The notes under the pieces were generated by a model, which saw only the letters and a list, made by a program, of their open reading frames with translations, did not search any database and was not told where the DNA came from. Shown here one piece after another: positions 9,322 to 17,867 of a stretch of 64,000 bases of DNA. The position numbers and the translations under genes were made by a program. Source of the stretch: Amycolatopsis lurida (GTDB lineage: Bacteria > Actinomycetota > Actinomycetes > Mycobacteriales > Pseudonocardiaceae); assembly GCF_900105055.1 (NCBI RefSeq), contig NZ_FNTA01000004.1, positions 7,285,501-7,349,500 of the forward strand, in the 5' to 3' direction. Every line of letters begins with the position of its first letter. The stretch's first letter is position 1.

Positions 9322-9765
9322 TCACGGCGGGTCCCGCATGTCATGCCGGTGCTCGTCGGTGACGGCCCCGTATCGGTTTCGATCGGGTGACCGGGTGCGC
9401 GTGTGGAGGCGGGACGCCCTGACACCCGCCCCCCGCGGTCTCCTCGAACCGTTTGCAGTAACAGGCGGACATCGGGCGGATGTCAGGGCGTGACCGCGAA
9501 AGCGGCCTGCCAGTGGAGGGGAGCGTTGCCGGTACCGCGGCTGTCTTGACGGCATCCCGCCGATGGCATCGCCGCCTGCCGGGGGCGGAAAGCCGGCTAG
9601 CCGCGGGCCGGTGGAGGGGGATCGTGAATGCGGCGACGGCGGGGGCGGAACGTCGAAGCCGGCGGCCACGATCTGGTCGAACTCGGCACGCAGCCAAGCC
9701 TCGTCGGAGCAGAGCAGTTCGGTGAACGCGCTGGTCACCGTCGTGGGGTGCAAGGTGTCCGGCAT
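9322..9765 (-). CDS. Small hypothetical protein, conserved-looking N-terminus
   Basis: The first 45 residues (including TSAFTELLCSDEAWLRAEFD) resemble small actinobacterial proteins of unknown function that end in an RSPP-type tail; QRSPP appears here near residue 80. The ATG at 9765 has GGGGAG nine bases upstream. Residues after about 85 are low in complexity and arginine-rich, and may be read-through past the original end. An inverted repeat lies 50-77 bases upstream. I do not know the function. Confidence 0.45.
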   Translation of the reverse strand: MPDTLHPTTVTSAFTELLCSDEAWLRAEFDQIVAAGFDVPPPPSPHSRSPSTGPRLAGFPPPAGGDAIGGMPSRQPRYRQRSPPLAGRFRGHALTSARCPPVTANGSRRPRGAGVRASRLHTRTRSPDRNRYGAVTDEHRHDMRDPP

Positions 9766-9814
9766 GGGCGATCACTCCCCGGCAACGTTCCTCGTCCGAC
9801 ACCAGGTCAGTACC

Positions 9815-9842
9815 AATATCTATAGTGTCCACCATAGATATT
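9815..9842. promoter_or_regulatory. Operator-like inverted repeat
   Basis: AATATCTAT (9815-9823) and ATAGATATT (9834-9842) are perfect reverse complements around a 10-base centre that is itself nearly symmetric (GTG and CAC). Its AT-rich arms stand out in this GC-rich region. It lies just upstream of the minus-strand start at 9765, where a repressor could block transcription. No regulator gene is adjacent. Confidence 0.55.
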
Positions 9843-9855
9843 GTCAAGCAGCGGT

Positions 9856-9882
9856 CATAGCTATTCTGTAGTGGCTGCTATG
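9856..9882. promoter_or_regulatory. Second inverted repeat, CATAGC/GCTATG
   Basis: CATAGC (9856-9861) pairs with GCTATG (9877-9882) across 15 bases. It lies 14 bases from the 9815-9842 palindrome and shares its CTAT/ATAG element. It may be a weaker second site for the same protein. Confidence 0.35.
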
Positions 9883-10121
9883 GGGCAGCCGAGGCCGAAG
9901 GAGCAGGTGCGTGATCGGCCATCGGCCGGGGGACGTGGTCGGCGCCGCCGACTCGATTTCCCTCTTCAGGACCATGGACGTCTACCGCTGCCCCTGATAA
10001 AACGGCAGGTACAGCGGTTGAGACCACAGCCACTCCGTGCTCCCCCGGGCCTGGCCGGCGCCCACGCGGCTCGCCGATGATTCCCTTGCTCGGGGTCCGT
10101 CAGAGCTGTCCGGGAGTTCCC

Positions 10122-10529
10122 GTGTCGACCTTCCTCGAATCACCCCCAGCGAAGCACCACGCCCGCACCTCACCCGGGCGGCCACCGGCCACCGGCACGG
10201 CCTCGGTTCGATCGCCGGATCCCGGCGGATCGCTCCGTCTCACGGTCATCCGGCCCGATCCCGCGACGGCCGTCATCGAGGTCGGCGGCGAACTCGTCGC
10301 CGCCACCGCTCCACGGCTCGCCCATTTGCTCGGCCCACGGTTGACGTCCGCTCTGCGCACCGTGGTGATCGACCTTTCCGCCGTCACCTCCCTCGACACC
10401 ATCGGTCTCGGCGTCCTGGTCCACGCCTGGCATCAGGCGGCCGTCACCGGGCGCGCCCTGAAGCTGGTCACCGGGCCGGGAGGCGTGAAGCGTGCCCTGG
10501 AGAACGCCGGCCTGGACACCCGTGCCTGA
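10122..10529 (+). CDS. STAS-domain anti-sigma factor antagonist
   Basis: This protein of about 135 residues has a STAS domain (residues 40-130) of the SpoIIAA/RsbV type: VIEVGGELVAATAPRLA, then VVIDLSAVTSLDTIGLGVLV. Such proteins bind an RsbW-type kinase and free a sigma factor. At the usual phospho-serine after the conserved Asp the sequence has Thr (SLDTIG), which could still be phosphorylated. GTG 10122 is preferred because GGGAG lies five bases upstream; an in-frame ATG at 10077 has none. No kinase is adjacent, but RsbW-like proteins occur at 16.7 and 39.0 kb. Confidence 0.82.
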   Translation: MSTFLESPPAKHHARTSPGRPPATGTASVRSPDPGGSLRLTVIRPDPATAVIEVGGELVAATAPRLAHLLGPRLTSALRTVVIDLSAVTSLDTIGLGVLVHAWHQAAVTGRALKLVTGPGGVKRALENAGLDTRA

Positions 10530-10603
10530 CCGGGTGTGAAGGCAGCGCGGGGCGGGTACAAGTACGCGTTTCGCCGACCCGCCGCACGAATCGGAGAGTT
10601 CAG

Positions 10604-10879
10604 ATGCCCCCGAGATCCCTTTCCTGCCAGGAGACCGAACCGTCCGAAGTCGCGGAGACCGGCGGGGGAGTCCTGCTCGCCGTTGGGCCGGTCGTGGCCT
10701 TCTTCACTTGGTGGTCGTGGTGGACGGCGGCCGGTTTCGCGCTGACCGCGGCCGGGGCGCTCTGGCTCGCCTTGGCCGCCGGCGCGAGGAACGGGTCATG
10801 GCGAGCGCCAGTCGTGAGCGGGGTAGGCGGTCCCCGCCTGGGCACCCATCAGCATCAGGCCGCCGTCCACGACGAGTGA
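10604..10879 (+). CDS. Small membrane protein, 91 residues
   Basis: The ATG at 10604 follows GGAGA by a suitable gap. Residues 20-40 and 41-62 form two hydrophobic segments rich in Trp and Ala (FFTWWSWWTAAG), typical of small two-pass actinobacterial membrane proteins. The last 28 residues overlap the 3' end of the convergent SDR gene and look less constrained. No family is recognised. Confidence 0.5.
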   Translation: MPPRSLSCQETEPSEVAETGGGVLLAVGPVVAFFTWWSWWTAAGFALTAAGALWLALAAGARNGSWRAPVVSGVGGPRLGTHQHQAAVHDE

Positions 10880-11632
10880 CGCGCCGGTGATGTAACCGGC
10901 GGCGGGCCGCGCGAGGAACGCCACCGCCGCCGCGACCTCCCCGGCGTGCCCGGTCCGGCCGAGGGGGATACCGGGCCGTTCCTGCTCGCGAGGGTCCGCG
11001 TCGGTCTGCCCGGTCATCGGGGTGGAGATCTCGCCGGGCGCGACGGAATTCACCGTGATCCCGTGTTCCGCCAGTTCCAAAGCCAGCACCTGGGTGAGCG
11101 CGCCCGCGCCTGCCTTCGCCGCGCAGTACGGCGCCGCGCCCACGCGGGGAACGTGCTCGTGGACGCTGGTGATGGTGATGATCCGGCCGCCGTGCGCGGC
11201 GTCGACCATCTGCCGCGCCGCGCGCTGGGCGCAGAGGAACACCCCGTCGAGGTCGACGTCCAGCACCTGGCGCCAGCGGTCGTAGGACATGTCGATCGCC
11301 CGTTCGGCGCTGCCGGTCCCCGCGCAGTTGACCAGGACGTCGATTCCGCCGAGGTCCTCGGCGAGGGCGTCGATGACACTCGCCGCGCCGGGCAGTTCTG
11401 TCAGGTCGAGCCGGCGTACGTGCGCTGCCACGCCCTGTTCACGCACCTCGGCGGCGGTGGATTGCGCGCCGTCCGCGTCGGAGTGATAGGTGATGCCGAC
11501 GTCGAGACCGTCCTTGGCGAGGGCGACGGCCACCGCGCGGCCGATCCCCGAATCGGAGCCAGTGACGACGGCGCGCCGCGGGCGCTCAGCCTCGGTGGGC
11601 AGTGGGGCGGGGGCGGCTTCATGACCGTTCAC
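10796..11632 (-). CDS. SDR family oxidoreductase
   Basis: This 278-residue short-chain dehydrogenase/reductase has the nucleotide motif TGSDSGIG at 24-31, NCAG near 102, catalytic Ser near 156 and Tyr169-x3-Lys173 (YCAAK). The fold ends with the usual ITGASLVVDGG segment. It probably reduces or oxidises a carbonyl/alcohol using NAD(P)H in the cytoplasm; the substrate cannot be read. GTG 11632 is chosen because GGAGGG lies eight bases upstream; a TTG at 11665 lacks one. The 3' end overlaps the small convergent membrane-protein gene. Confidence 0.88.
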   Translation of the reverse strand: MNGHEAAPAPLPTEAERPRRAVVTGSDSGIGRAVAVALAKDGLDVGITYHSDADGAQSTAAEVREQGVAAHVRRLDLTELPGAASVIDALAEDLGGIDVLVNCAGTGSAERAIDMSYDRWRQVLDVDLDGVFLCAQRAARQMVDAAHGGRIITITSVHEHVPRVGAAPYCAAKAGAGALTQVLALELAEHGITVNSVAPGEISTPMTGQTDADPREQERPGIPLGRTGHAGEVAAAVAFLARPAAGYITGASLVVDGGLMLMGAQAGTAYPAHDWRSP

Positions 11633-11820
11633 GGCTTTCTCCCTCCGGAGTTGTCGACTTCCCACAGGCCGTACCCGGTGGACCGGCGACGAAACGATCC
11701 GACGGGAAGATCGTTCTCCGCCCGCCGATAGCGAGCGTTGTTAGGCCGTTCGGGTTACCGTCGTCGCAGGCGGCCGGTCGTATGCGTTCGTCCAGGTCGG
11801 CTCGGTGACAGGAGCTCGTG

Positions 11821-13884
11821 ATGGCGCGGAAGTCGGCAGACGGCCGGGATGAAGCGAATACGCCCGGGTGGGTGGAGCCGATGCTGGCCAAGCCCGATGG
11901 TGGCCGGCTGCGTGTGGGACCGGAGTGGGCGTACGAGTACAAGCTCGACGGCTACCGGGCGTGCATGAGGGTCGCCGCCGACGGCACGACGGTCTTGACC
12001 AGTCGCAACGGGATCGACTTCACCGACGAGTTCCCGGACCTCGCCGGGGTGCTCACCGAGGCCTTGGACGGGCGGAGCGCCGTGCTGGACGGTGAGGTCG
12101 TCGTCTACAACGACGCGGGCCAGATCGACTTCGGGATGTTGCAGGAGCGCCGCGGCCGCTATCAGACCCATCGCAGTTCTGTTCGCCGCGAGGAGCCGTT
12201 CGAGGACGTGCCGGTCCGGTTCCTGGCCTTCGACCTGCTGCGGCTCGGCGGCATCTCCTTGCTGGCCGAGCCGTACGACGAACGGCGCCGCCGGCTGACG
12301 CGACTTCCGATGCCGGACCCGTACCGGGTGGAAGTGGTGCGCGGGTTCACCTTCACCGACCTCGCCGCCGACCGCCGGACTCCGTGGCATCTGCTCGAGC
12401 ATGTGAAGGCCAGTGGCCACGAAGGTTTGATCGCGAAGCTTCGCACCGCCGCCTACACCCCGGGCCGCCGCAGCGACGCCTGGGCGAAACACCCGCTGAT
12501 CCAGACGACCGAGGTGATCGTCTGCGGTTACCGGCCGGGGCAGGGACGGCTGCACGGAAGAATGGGCGGGCTGTTGCTGGGCGCCCACGACCCGGACACC
12601 GGCGACCTGGTCTACCTCGGTGACGTCGGCACCGGGTTCACCGAGGCCGAACGCGGCCGCCTGCAGGCCCGGCTCGACGCACTGGAGCGGAAACGGCCCC
12701 CGTTCGCCGTGGCGCCGCCCCGGGCCGACACCGCGCGGGCGCGCTGGGTGAAACCGGTCCTGGTGGGCGAGGTGGTGTTCCGGCAGTTCACCCGCGGCGC
12801 GGGCCGCCTGCGGCACACCTCGTGGCGCGGGCTGCGCGAGGACAAACCTCCCGCCGAGGTCCTGGCACCGCGGCGGGAAGTGATTTCCGCCGCCGGGTCT
12901 CGAACCGAGGCGCCTTCTCCGGACGACCACGTGAAGGCAGGGCCGGTGGCCGGGGAACAGCCCGTGGCGTCGCCGACGAGGGGAACGAAGATCACCGTAC
13001 AGGCCGGTGAGCGGCGGCTGACACTGTCCAATCTGGACAAGGTCCTGTACCCGGACGGGTTCACCAAGGGCGAGGTCATCAACTACTACTCCCGGATCGC
13101 GCCGGCCCTGCTGCCGCATCTGGCCTGCCGTCCGGTGACGTTCATCCGGTTCCCCGACGGGGTCGGCGGTGAACAGTTCTTCGAAAAGAACGTCCCGCAC
13201 GGGGCGCCTGGGTGGTTGCCGACCGTCCGGATCGCGCGCGGCGGCACCCGTGGGCCGGGGGAGCCGATCACGTACGCGTTGCTGGACGAACTGGCCGCCG
13301 TGGTGTGGGCGGCGAACATGGCCGCGCTCGAACTCCACGTTCCACAATGGACTGTCGCCGACGACGGTACCCGCCGTCCGCCGGACCGCCTGGTGTTCGA
13401 TCTCGACCCCGGCCCGGGAACCTCGATCGTGCACTGCTGCCGCGTCGCCGAACGGCTGTACGACGCACTGGCGGAAGACGGACTGTCCCCGCTGGCGAAG
13501 ACATCCGGTTCGAAGGGCATGCAGCTCTACTGCGCCGTCACCACCGGCGACCCCGCGGCTCCGTCGGCCTATGCCAAGAAACTCGCGCAGCGCCTGGCCC
13601 GCGAGACACCGGACCGGGTGACCGCCGTGATGGCCAAAGCACAGCGGACCGGGCGGGTGTTCATCGACTGGTCACAGAACAACCCCGCCAAGACCACGGT
13701 GGCGCCGTACTCGCTGCGCGGCCGCGACCGTCCCACCGTCTCGACCCCCGTCACCTGGGACGAGGTCCGCGCCTGCCGCCGCGCGACACAGCTGGTGTTC
13801 ACCGCCGACGACGTGCTCGACCGCGTCGACGAATACGGTGACCTGCTCGCCGAACTCGACGACACCCGGGCCGCTCTGCCATGA
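11821..13884 (+). CDS. ligD: ATP-dependent DNA ligase LigD, ligase-polymerase form
   Basis: This is a 687-residue non-homologous end-joining enzyme. Residues 15-320 are the ATP-dependent ligase domain, with adenylated Lys41 in YKLDGYR and motif V-like VKPVLVGEVVF near 305. After a linker, residues 390-680 are the primase-like polymerase domain, with LSNLDKVLYPDGFTKGEV, catalytic FDLDPG and TSGSKGMQLYC. The 3'-phosphoesterase (nuclease) domain of Pseudomonas or mycobacterial LigD is absent. Domain order is Lig-Pol, the reverse of mycobacterial Pol-PE-Lig. The ATG at 11821 follows GGAG by six bases. No ku gene is visible nearby. Confidence 0.93.
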   Translation: MARKSADGRDEANTPGWVEPMLAKPDGGRLRVGPEWAYEYKLDGYRACMRVAADGTTVLTSRNGIDFTDEFPDLAGVLTEALDGRSAVLDGEVVVYNDAGQIDFGMLQERRGRYQTHRSSVRREEPFEDVPVRFLAFDLLRLGGISLLAEPYDERRRRLTRLPMPDPYRVEVVRGFTFTDLAADRRTPWHLLEHVKASGHEGLIAKLRTAAYTPGRRSDAWAKHPLIQTTEVIVCGYRPGQGRLHGRMGGLLLGAHDPDTGDLVYLGDVGTGFTEAERGRLQARLDALERKRPPFAVAPPRADTARARWVKPVLVGEVVFRQFTRGAGRLRHTSWRGLREDKPPAEVLAPRREVISAAGSRTEAPSPDDHVKAGPVAGEQPVASPTRGTKITVQAGERRLTLSNLDKVLYPDGFTKGEVINYYSRIAPALLPHLACRPVTFIRFPDGVGGEQFFEKNVPHGAPGWLPTVRIARGGTRGPGEPITYALLDELAAVVWAANMAALELHVPQWTVADDGTRRPPDRLVFDLDPGPGTSIVHCCRVAERLYDALAEDGLSPLAKTSGSKGMQLYCAVTTGDPAAPSAYAKKLAQRLARETPDRVTAVMAKAQRTGRVFIDWSQNNPAKTTVAPYSLRGRDRPTVSTPVTWDEVRACRRATQLVFTADDVLDRVDEYGDLLAELDDTRAALP

Positions 13885-14021
13885 CCCGGCGGCCCATTCG
13901 CCTGGGCCTGCCCGCCCGCGAATCCCGGCAGTCCTCGCCGGTCGCGGCGGACGAACGTGCCCTCGAACCCGGAGTCGTCGACACGGGGTGAAACATCGGT
14001 GCCACTCCCGGCTGGAACGAT

Positions 14022-14591
14022 CTAATGGCCGCAGGGCGGTCGAGCCGTCGGAAGAGTCGAGCGCAGGGGTCGCGCGAGTGCTTGGACGACCGAGTCGGAG
14101 AGCCGCAGTGACGGCAGCCGCCGCAACTCCGCTTCGAACCCGAAGTCGATCTGGGCGCAACCGCAGTTCAGGTACTCTTCCATGGCGTAGCACCGGCAGG
14201 CCAGATCCGACTCGAAGTCCGGAGGCGCCAGCCGGGCCAGCAGCCGGATCATCGGCGCGGTGACCGAGGCGGGCCGGACACGAAGGTCGTCCGCCATCAA
14301 CCGGGCCAGGAGGTCCGTCGAGTCTTCCGGGCCGGGGGACGGAACACCGTACCGCTCGCACAACGCGGACACCAACGGCTCGGTGTCCCACCCGCTCACC
14401 TGGCGGCTCGCCCCGGCCAGTTCGGCGACCTCGGGATCTTCGTTTCCTTCCACCAGCATGCCGACCGCGACGGCCGGCCAGTCTCCCGGCGCCAGGCGAC
14501 TGTGCCGTTCCGCCGCCCTCGCCACGGAGAGCGCCACACGCACCGAAGCATCGTCCACCCAACGACTCCAAGCACCCGGAAAGTCCGCCAC
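14022..14591 (-). CDS. Hypothetical protein with C-terminal CxC motif
   Basis: This 189-residue soluble protein has no family I recognise. It is helical, rich in Ala and Leu, and has a cysteine cluster ACRCYAMEEYLNCGCAQIDF near residues 130-150 that could bind metal. Coding bias is normal for the genome. GTG 14591 is the furthest start but has no ribosome site. A GTG 33 bases downstream follows GGAG by seven bases and may be the real start. Confidence 0.62.
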   Translation of the reverse strand: MADFPGAWSRWVDDASVRVALSVARAAERHSRLAPGDWPAVAVGMLVEGNEDPEVAELAGASRQVSGWDTEPLVSALCERYGVPSPGPEDSTDLLARLMADDLRVRPASVTAPMIRLLARLAPPDFESDLACRCYAMEEYLNCGCAQIDFGFEAELRRLPSLRLSDSVVQALARPLRSTLPTARPPCGH

Positions 14592-14871
14592 CGCAAGGTT
14601 CAGGACGTGGTCGACATGAGCGTACGCTGAAGGACCGGGGCGCCAAGGCGAAGCGGGCGATCGACGGATTCCACGCTGTCGTGCCCCCGACGGCAGCTGG
14701 TCGCCAATGGACAGTCCTTTTCAGACACAGGCTTCTTCCTGGTGATATCCGCCGTAGCGGTCCGGTAACGTCCGTTGCGCTGCCTGGAACGGTGTGGTCT
14801 GGTAACGGAATCCGCGGTCGGGTGGAGCGGGTCCGAGTGAGCTCGCGGTCGTTGCCGGTGAGGAGGCGGGG

Positions 14872-15921
14872 GTGTCGTTCGTCTTGGCGCGGCTGCTGGC
14901 CCGCTGGGTGATGCAGCAGGGCTGGCTGCTTCCCGTCGTCGTGGTCGTCTTCGTCTTCGCGACCAGCTGGCCGCTGATGGTGCTGGCCGAACCCGCGGGA
15001 AGTGAGCTCGTCCAGCCGGGGAATTACTGGTGGTATTTCGTGGTCACGGCCGCGACGGTCGGATACGGCGATTTTTCGCCGGAGACCACCGCGGGGCATT
15101 TCGTCGGGGCCTATGTCATCATCGGCGGGATCGCGACGCTCACCACGGTGTTCACCAAGCTCGCTTCGAGGCTCGAACAGGCGAAGGGACGGCGGATGCA
15201 GGGGATGGAAGCCGTGCGGGCGAGCGGGCACACGCTCCTGATCGGCTACACGGCAGGCCGCACCGAGCGCATCGTCGGGCAACTCATCGCCGACGGCGTC
15301 ACCGGACTCGTCCTGTGCGCGAGCGACGAAGTGCAGATTCATCCCATGCCGTCGCAGCCGGTGGACTTCGTCCGTGGTGAGCCGACCGCGGCCGACGTGC
15401 TCGCCAGGGCCGCGGTCGGGGCGGCGAGCACCATCCTGGTCGACATGGGCGACGACAACGAGGCACTGGCCGTCGCGGTGACCGTCGACCACGCGAACCG
15501 GTCGGCGCATGTCGTGGTGACGTTGCGGGACATGGAGAAGTCCGAGCTCGTCCGCTACGTGGATCCGCGGATCAAGTGCGTGCAGTGGCACACGCCGCGG
15601 ATGGTCACGGAAGAACTGACCTCCCCGGGAATCACCGAGGTCTACTCCGAGCTGATGACGGCAGGCGGGGCTGGGACGTACTCGGTGGGCCTGCCCGAGT
15701 CGCTGGGGCGGCTGAGCACCGAGAAATGCCGGATCGCACTGGGCCGCGCTTTCGGTGCCACGGTGCTGGCCGCCCGGACCGGCGACGATCTGGTGGTCAA
15801 TCCTTCGTGGGACGGCGATCTCCCGGCCGGATCAGTGCTCTACTACGTCGGCCCTCGGCGCCTCACCGACGCGGAAATCGAAACGGCTCTGCGAGGCCTC
15901 GGCCGTTTCGCCCGGGAGTGA
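14872..15921 (+). CDS. Potassium channel with RCK/TrkA-N domain
   Basis: This 349-residue membrane protein begins with one transmembrane helix at 18-39. A pore region follows with selectivity filter TVGYGD at 62-67, then a second helix at about 72-92. Residues 108-230 form a Rossmann-like RCK (TrkA-N) domain starting HTLLIGYTAGRTERIV, and a C-terminal RCK subdomain follows. The layout matches two-TM prokaryotic K+ channels gated by a cytoplasmic ligand ring. GTG 14872 follows GAGGAGGCGGGG. It appears to stand alone. Confidence 0.9.
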   Translation: MSFVLARLLARWVMQQGWLLPVVVVVFVFATSWPLMVLAEPAGSELVQPGNYWWYFVVTAATVGYGDFSPETTAGHFVGAYVIIGGIATLTTVFTKLASRLEQAKGRRMQGMEAVRASGHTLLIGYTAGRTERIVGQLIADGVTGLVLCASDEVQIHPMPSQPVDFVRGEPTAADVLARAAVGAASTILVDMGDDNEALAVAVTVDHANRSAHVVVTLRDMEKSELVRYVDPRIKCVQWHTPRMVTEELTSPGITEVYSELMTAGGAGTYSVGLPESLGRLSTEKCRIALGRAFGATVLAARTGDDLVVNPSWDGDLPAGSVLYYVGPRRLTDAEIETALRGLGRFARE

Positions 15922-16209
15922 ACCCGACGATTCCCTTGGTACGCGCGTTCCGGCGGGAGTCGTCACCGGAGCACTGGTGGTACTCGGAGTCCTCGGCTGT
16001 CGCCGCAGGGACCTGCGCACCTGATCCCTTCGAGCGGTTTCGGGGGGTGTGATTCCGCGCGTTGACATCGCCCGTGCCGATCGGCGCGAAGCGATCGCAC
16101 TCGGGAAGACGCCTCGCTCGCGTCGCGTGCGGGATCTTATTGAGGGGCAAGCCAAACGGGTCTGGTGGGTGGGCTGGCCGCTGGATGGTCACGGAAATGG
16201 GGTCTTCCT

Positions 16210-16708
16210 GTGGTGCGTCGAAAGATCGCGGCCGTCGCCATCGCGGTGGCCACCGGGTTCGGCTTGACCGGGACGGCGGGGTACCGCCTCGGCCGACACG
16301 GTCACCCAGACCTGCTATGTCAACGGTTCGGATATCGGCCGCACGGTGAACGTGACGGTCACCGTGCCCGCCACCGTCACGCGCGGGGTGCCCGTGCCGG
16401 TCTTCCTCAAGGTCAGGGACGTCAAGGCCTGGACGGGCCGGCCCCTGGACGCGGGAGCGATCATGGGCATCGGGGTCATCAAGATGGGCGGTGCGGGCAG
16501 CGGTGAGTTCAAGGTCGACCGGCTGAGCAACCCGACGGCGATCCCGGCCGGTGAACACTGGTACATCGAGGGTACCGAGCAGGTCGCCTTCACGACCCCG
16601 GGCACGGTCACGCTCGGCCTTCGCATGTTCGGCCAGCCGATCTACTACGGGTGCCTGATCCCTACGGGGCAGGAGCCGCCGGTGGCCGCGACGGTGACGG
16701 TGACCTGA
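16210..16708 (+). pseudogene. Secreted small protein, frame broken at a G4 run
   Basis: A GTG at 16210 opens a clear signal peptide (VRRKIAAVAIAVATGFGLTG), but the frame then shifts. The mature part (TQTCYVNGSD, then beta-rich VTVTVPATVTRGVPVP) continues in another frame to the TGA at 16706-16708. Removing one G from the GGGG at 16278-16281 joins both parts and creates an ideal cleavage site (AGTASA/D). The product would be a secreted beta-sandwich-like protein of about 165 residues with two cysteines. The break may be a sequencing error at the homopolymer or a real mutation. The function is unknown. Confidence 0.7.
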
Positions 16709-16733
16709 CCGGCGGACCGGGGCCTGGCCGGCG

Positions 16734-17699
16734 CTATGCGGTGGCGAAACAGGCGCGAACGGTGGTGCCCTGAGGCCCGGTGTGGAGGCGTACGAGGTCG
16801 GCCAGGTGGTTGATCAGCAGGAGTCCGCGGCCACGTAGCTGCCCCGCGGAGGCGGGCCGCCGTCCGGCCAGCGGATCGGTCAGCCGGCCGGTGTCGCGGA
16901 CTTCGCAGACCAGACTGCCGGTCTCCGTCCAGACGCTGAGCCGTCCTTGCCCGCCGCCGTGGTCCACGCTGTTGGCGAGCAGTTCGGCGACCACGAGTTC
17001 GACGTCTCCCACCCGGTCGTCGGTGAGCCCGGCCCGCATTGCCTGACCGCGGGCCATTGCACGGGCTTCGGCCAGGGAGACGGCGTCGCCGGTGACGGCG
17101 TCGAGAGTGGTGTACGCGGCGGGTCCGGTCGGGGCTGGATCCGGCAGCGGGGTGTTGTAGCCATTGATGATGCGGTCGGGGTCGTAGCCGGCGCTGATGC
17201 GCTCGCCGGTGGAGTCGATCAGGAGGGGATGGGTGGCTTCGGCGTCGGTCAGGGCGCGGGCGTCGAGGCGGGTGACGTCGTAGGGGCAGAGGATGGTGAC
17301 TTCGCGGCCGGTGAACGCCGGATTGATCAGTGCCTCGTGCTGTGCGCACGCCGGATATTCCAGCTCGGACCGTTCGGCCCAGATGGGTTCGCCGATGATG
17401 CGGACGCGCTGAGCGGGGTGAGCGTCGGCGAACGCACGGAGGACGCCGGGGATGATCCGGCCGGGATTGCGGCCTTCCACGGTCATGTCCAGCAGCCGGA
17501 CCCGCTCGGCGTCCTTGCCCAGTGCGGCCCGCAGCAACTCCAGGTTGGGGCCCGGTACCGAGACCGCGACGGGTTCACCGCCGTCCAGGCCTTGCCGGAT
17601 GAAGGGAACCGTGCCCGCCAGGTAGTCGTCCTGCCCGCGGTAGAACAGCGCGGGATGGACGAAGGGGTCGGTGCCCGCGGCCGCCGTGGTCGGATTCAT
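16734..17699 (-). CDS. MEDS-domain sensor with RsbW-type ATPase
   Basis: This 321-residue cytoplasmic protein has an N-terminal MEDS domain at residues 15-175 (methanogen/methylotroph, DcmR sensory; starts HPALFYRGQDDYLAGTVPFI) and a C-terminal HATPase_c_2 domain at 205-321. The ATPase region shows an N-box VELVVAELLANSVDHGG and a G-box-like CEVRDTGRLTDP. This architecture is common in actinobacterial anti-sigma or partner-switching proteins. It could be a kinase of STAS proteins such as the one at 10.1 kb, but that pairing is inference. ATG 17699 is the start. Confidence 0.85.
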   Translation of the reverse strand: MNPTTAAAGTDPFVHPALFYRGQDDYLAGTVPFIRQGLDGGEPVAVSVPGPNLELLRAALGKDAERVRLLDMTVEGRNPGRIIPGVLRAFADAHPAQRVRIIGEPIWAERSELEYPACAQHEALINPAFTGREVTILCPYDVTRLDARALTDAEATHPLLIDSTGERISAGYDPDRIINGYNTPLPDPAPTGPAAYTTLDAVTGDAVSLAEARAMARGQAMRAGLTDDRVGDVELVVAELLANSVDHGGGQGRLSVWTETGSLVCEVRDTGRLTDPLAGRRPASAGQLRGRGLLLINHLADLVRLHTGPQGTTVRACFATA

Positions 17700-17797
17700 C
17701 GTGACTGGATGCCCTCATGCAGCGGATTCATGCACTCCTCGACTCTGCTCCTCATCCACAGCCTAAACGCCCGGCCTCTCCGGCCGTTCGCCTCCGT

Positions 17798-17825
17798 CCC
17801 AGGTAGCCGAATTCGGCTACCTGGG
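17798..17825. promoter_or_regulatory. 28-base perfect palindrome, operator for the VOC-padR unit
   Basis: The 28 bases are an exact palindrome with core TAGCCGAATTCGGCTA (17804-17819). It lies about 43 bases before the VOC gene start. A second, less perfect copy is centred 34 bases downstream. A PadR protein encoded two genes on is the obvious binding candidate. Confidence 0.65.
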
Positions 17826-17837
17826 CTAGGCTCCCAG

Positions 17838-17853
17838 TAGCTAAATTTGGCTA
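17838..17853. promoter_or_regulatory. Second copy of the TAGC-N8-GCTA operator
   Basis: TAGCTAAATTTGGCTA differs from the core of the upstream palindrome at three positions and keeps the TAGC/GCTA arms. It ends 14 bases before the start codon, so a bound repressor would block promoter clearance or translation. The two centres are 34 bases apart, close to three helical turns. Confidence 0.55.
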
Positions 17854-17867
17854 GTGGGGAGATGCTG

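Larger units (their letters stand above)
9766..10121. other. Non-coding stretch with operator-like repeats
   Basis: This stretch contains the inverted repeats at 9815-9842 and 9856-9882, described separately. The part from 9890 to 10121 shows no convincing gene, apart from a weak ACCGCTG/CAGCGGT pairing near 9979-10017. Confidence 0.35.

Noticed and set aside
11755..13434. A long minus-strand frame opposite ligD
   Set aside because: No domain features, and it overlaps conserved ligase motifs on the other strand.
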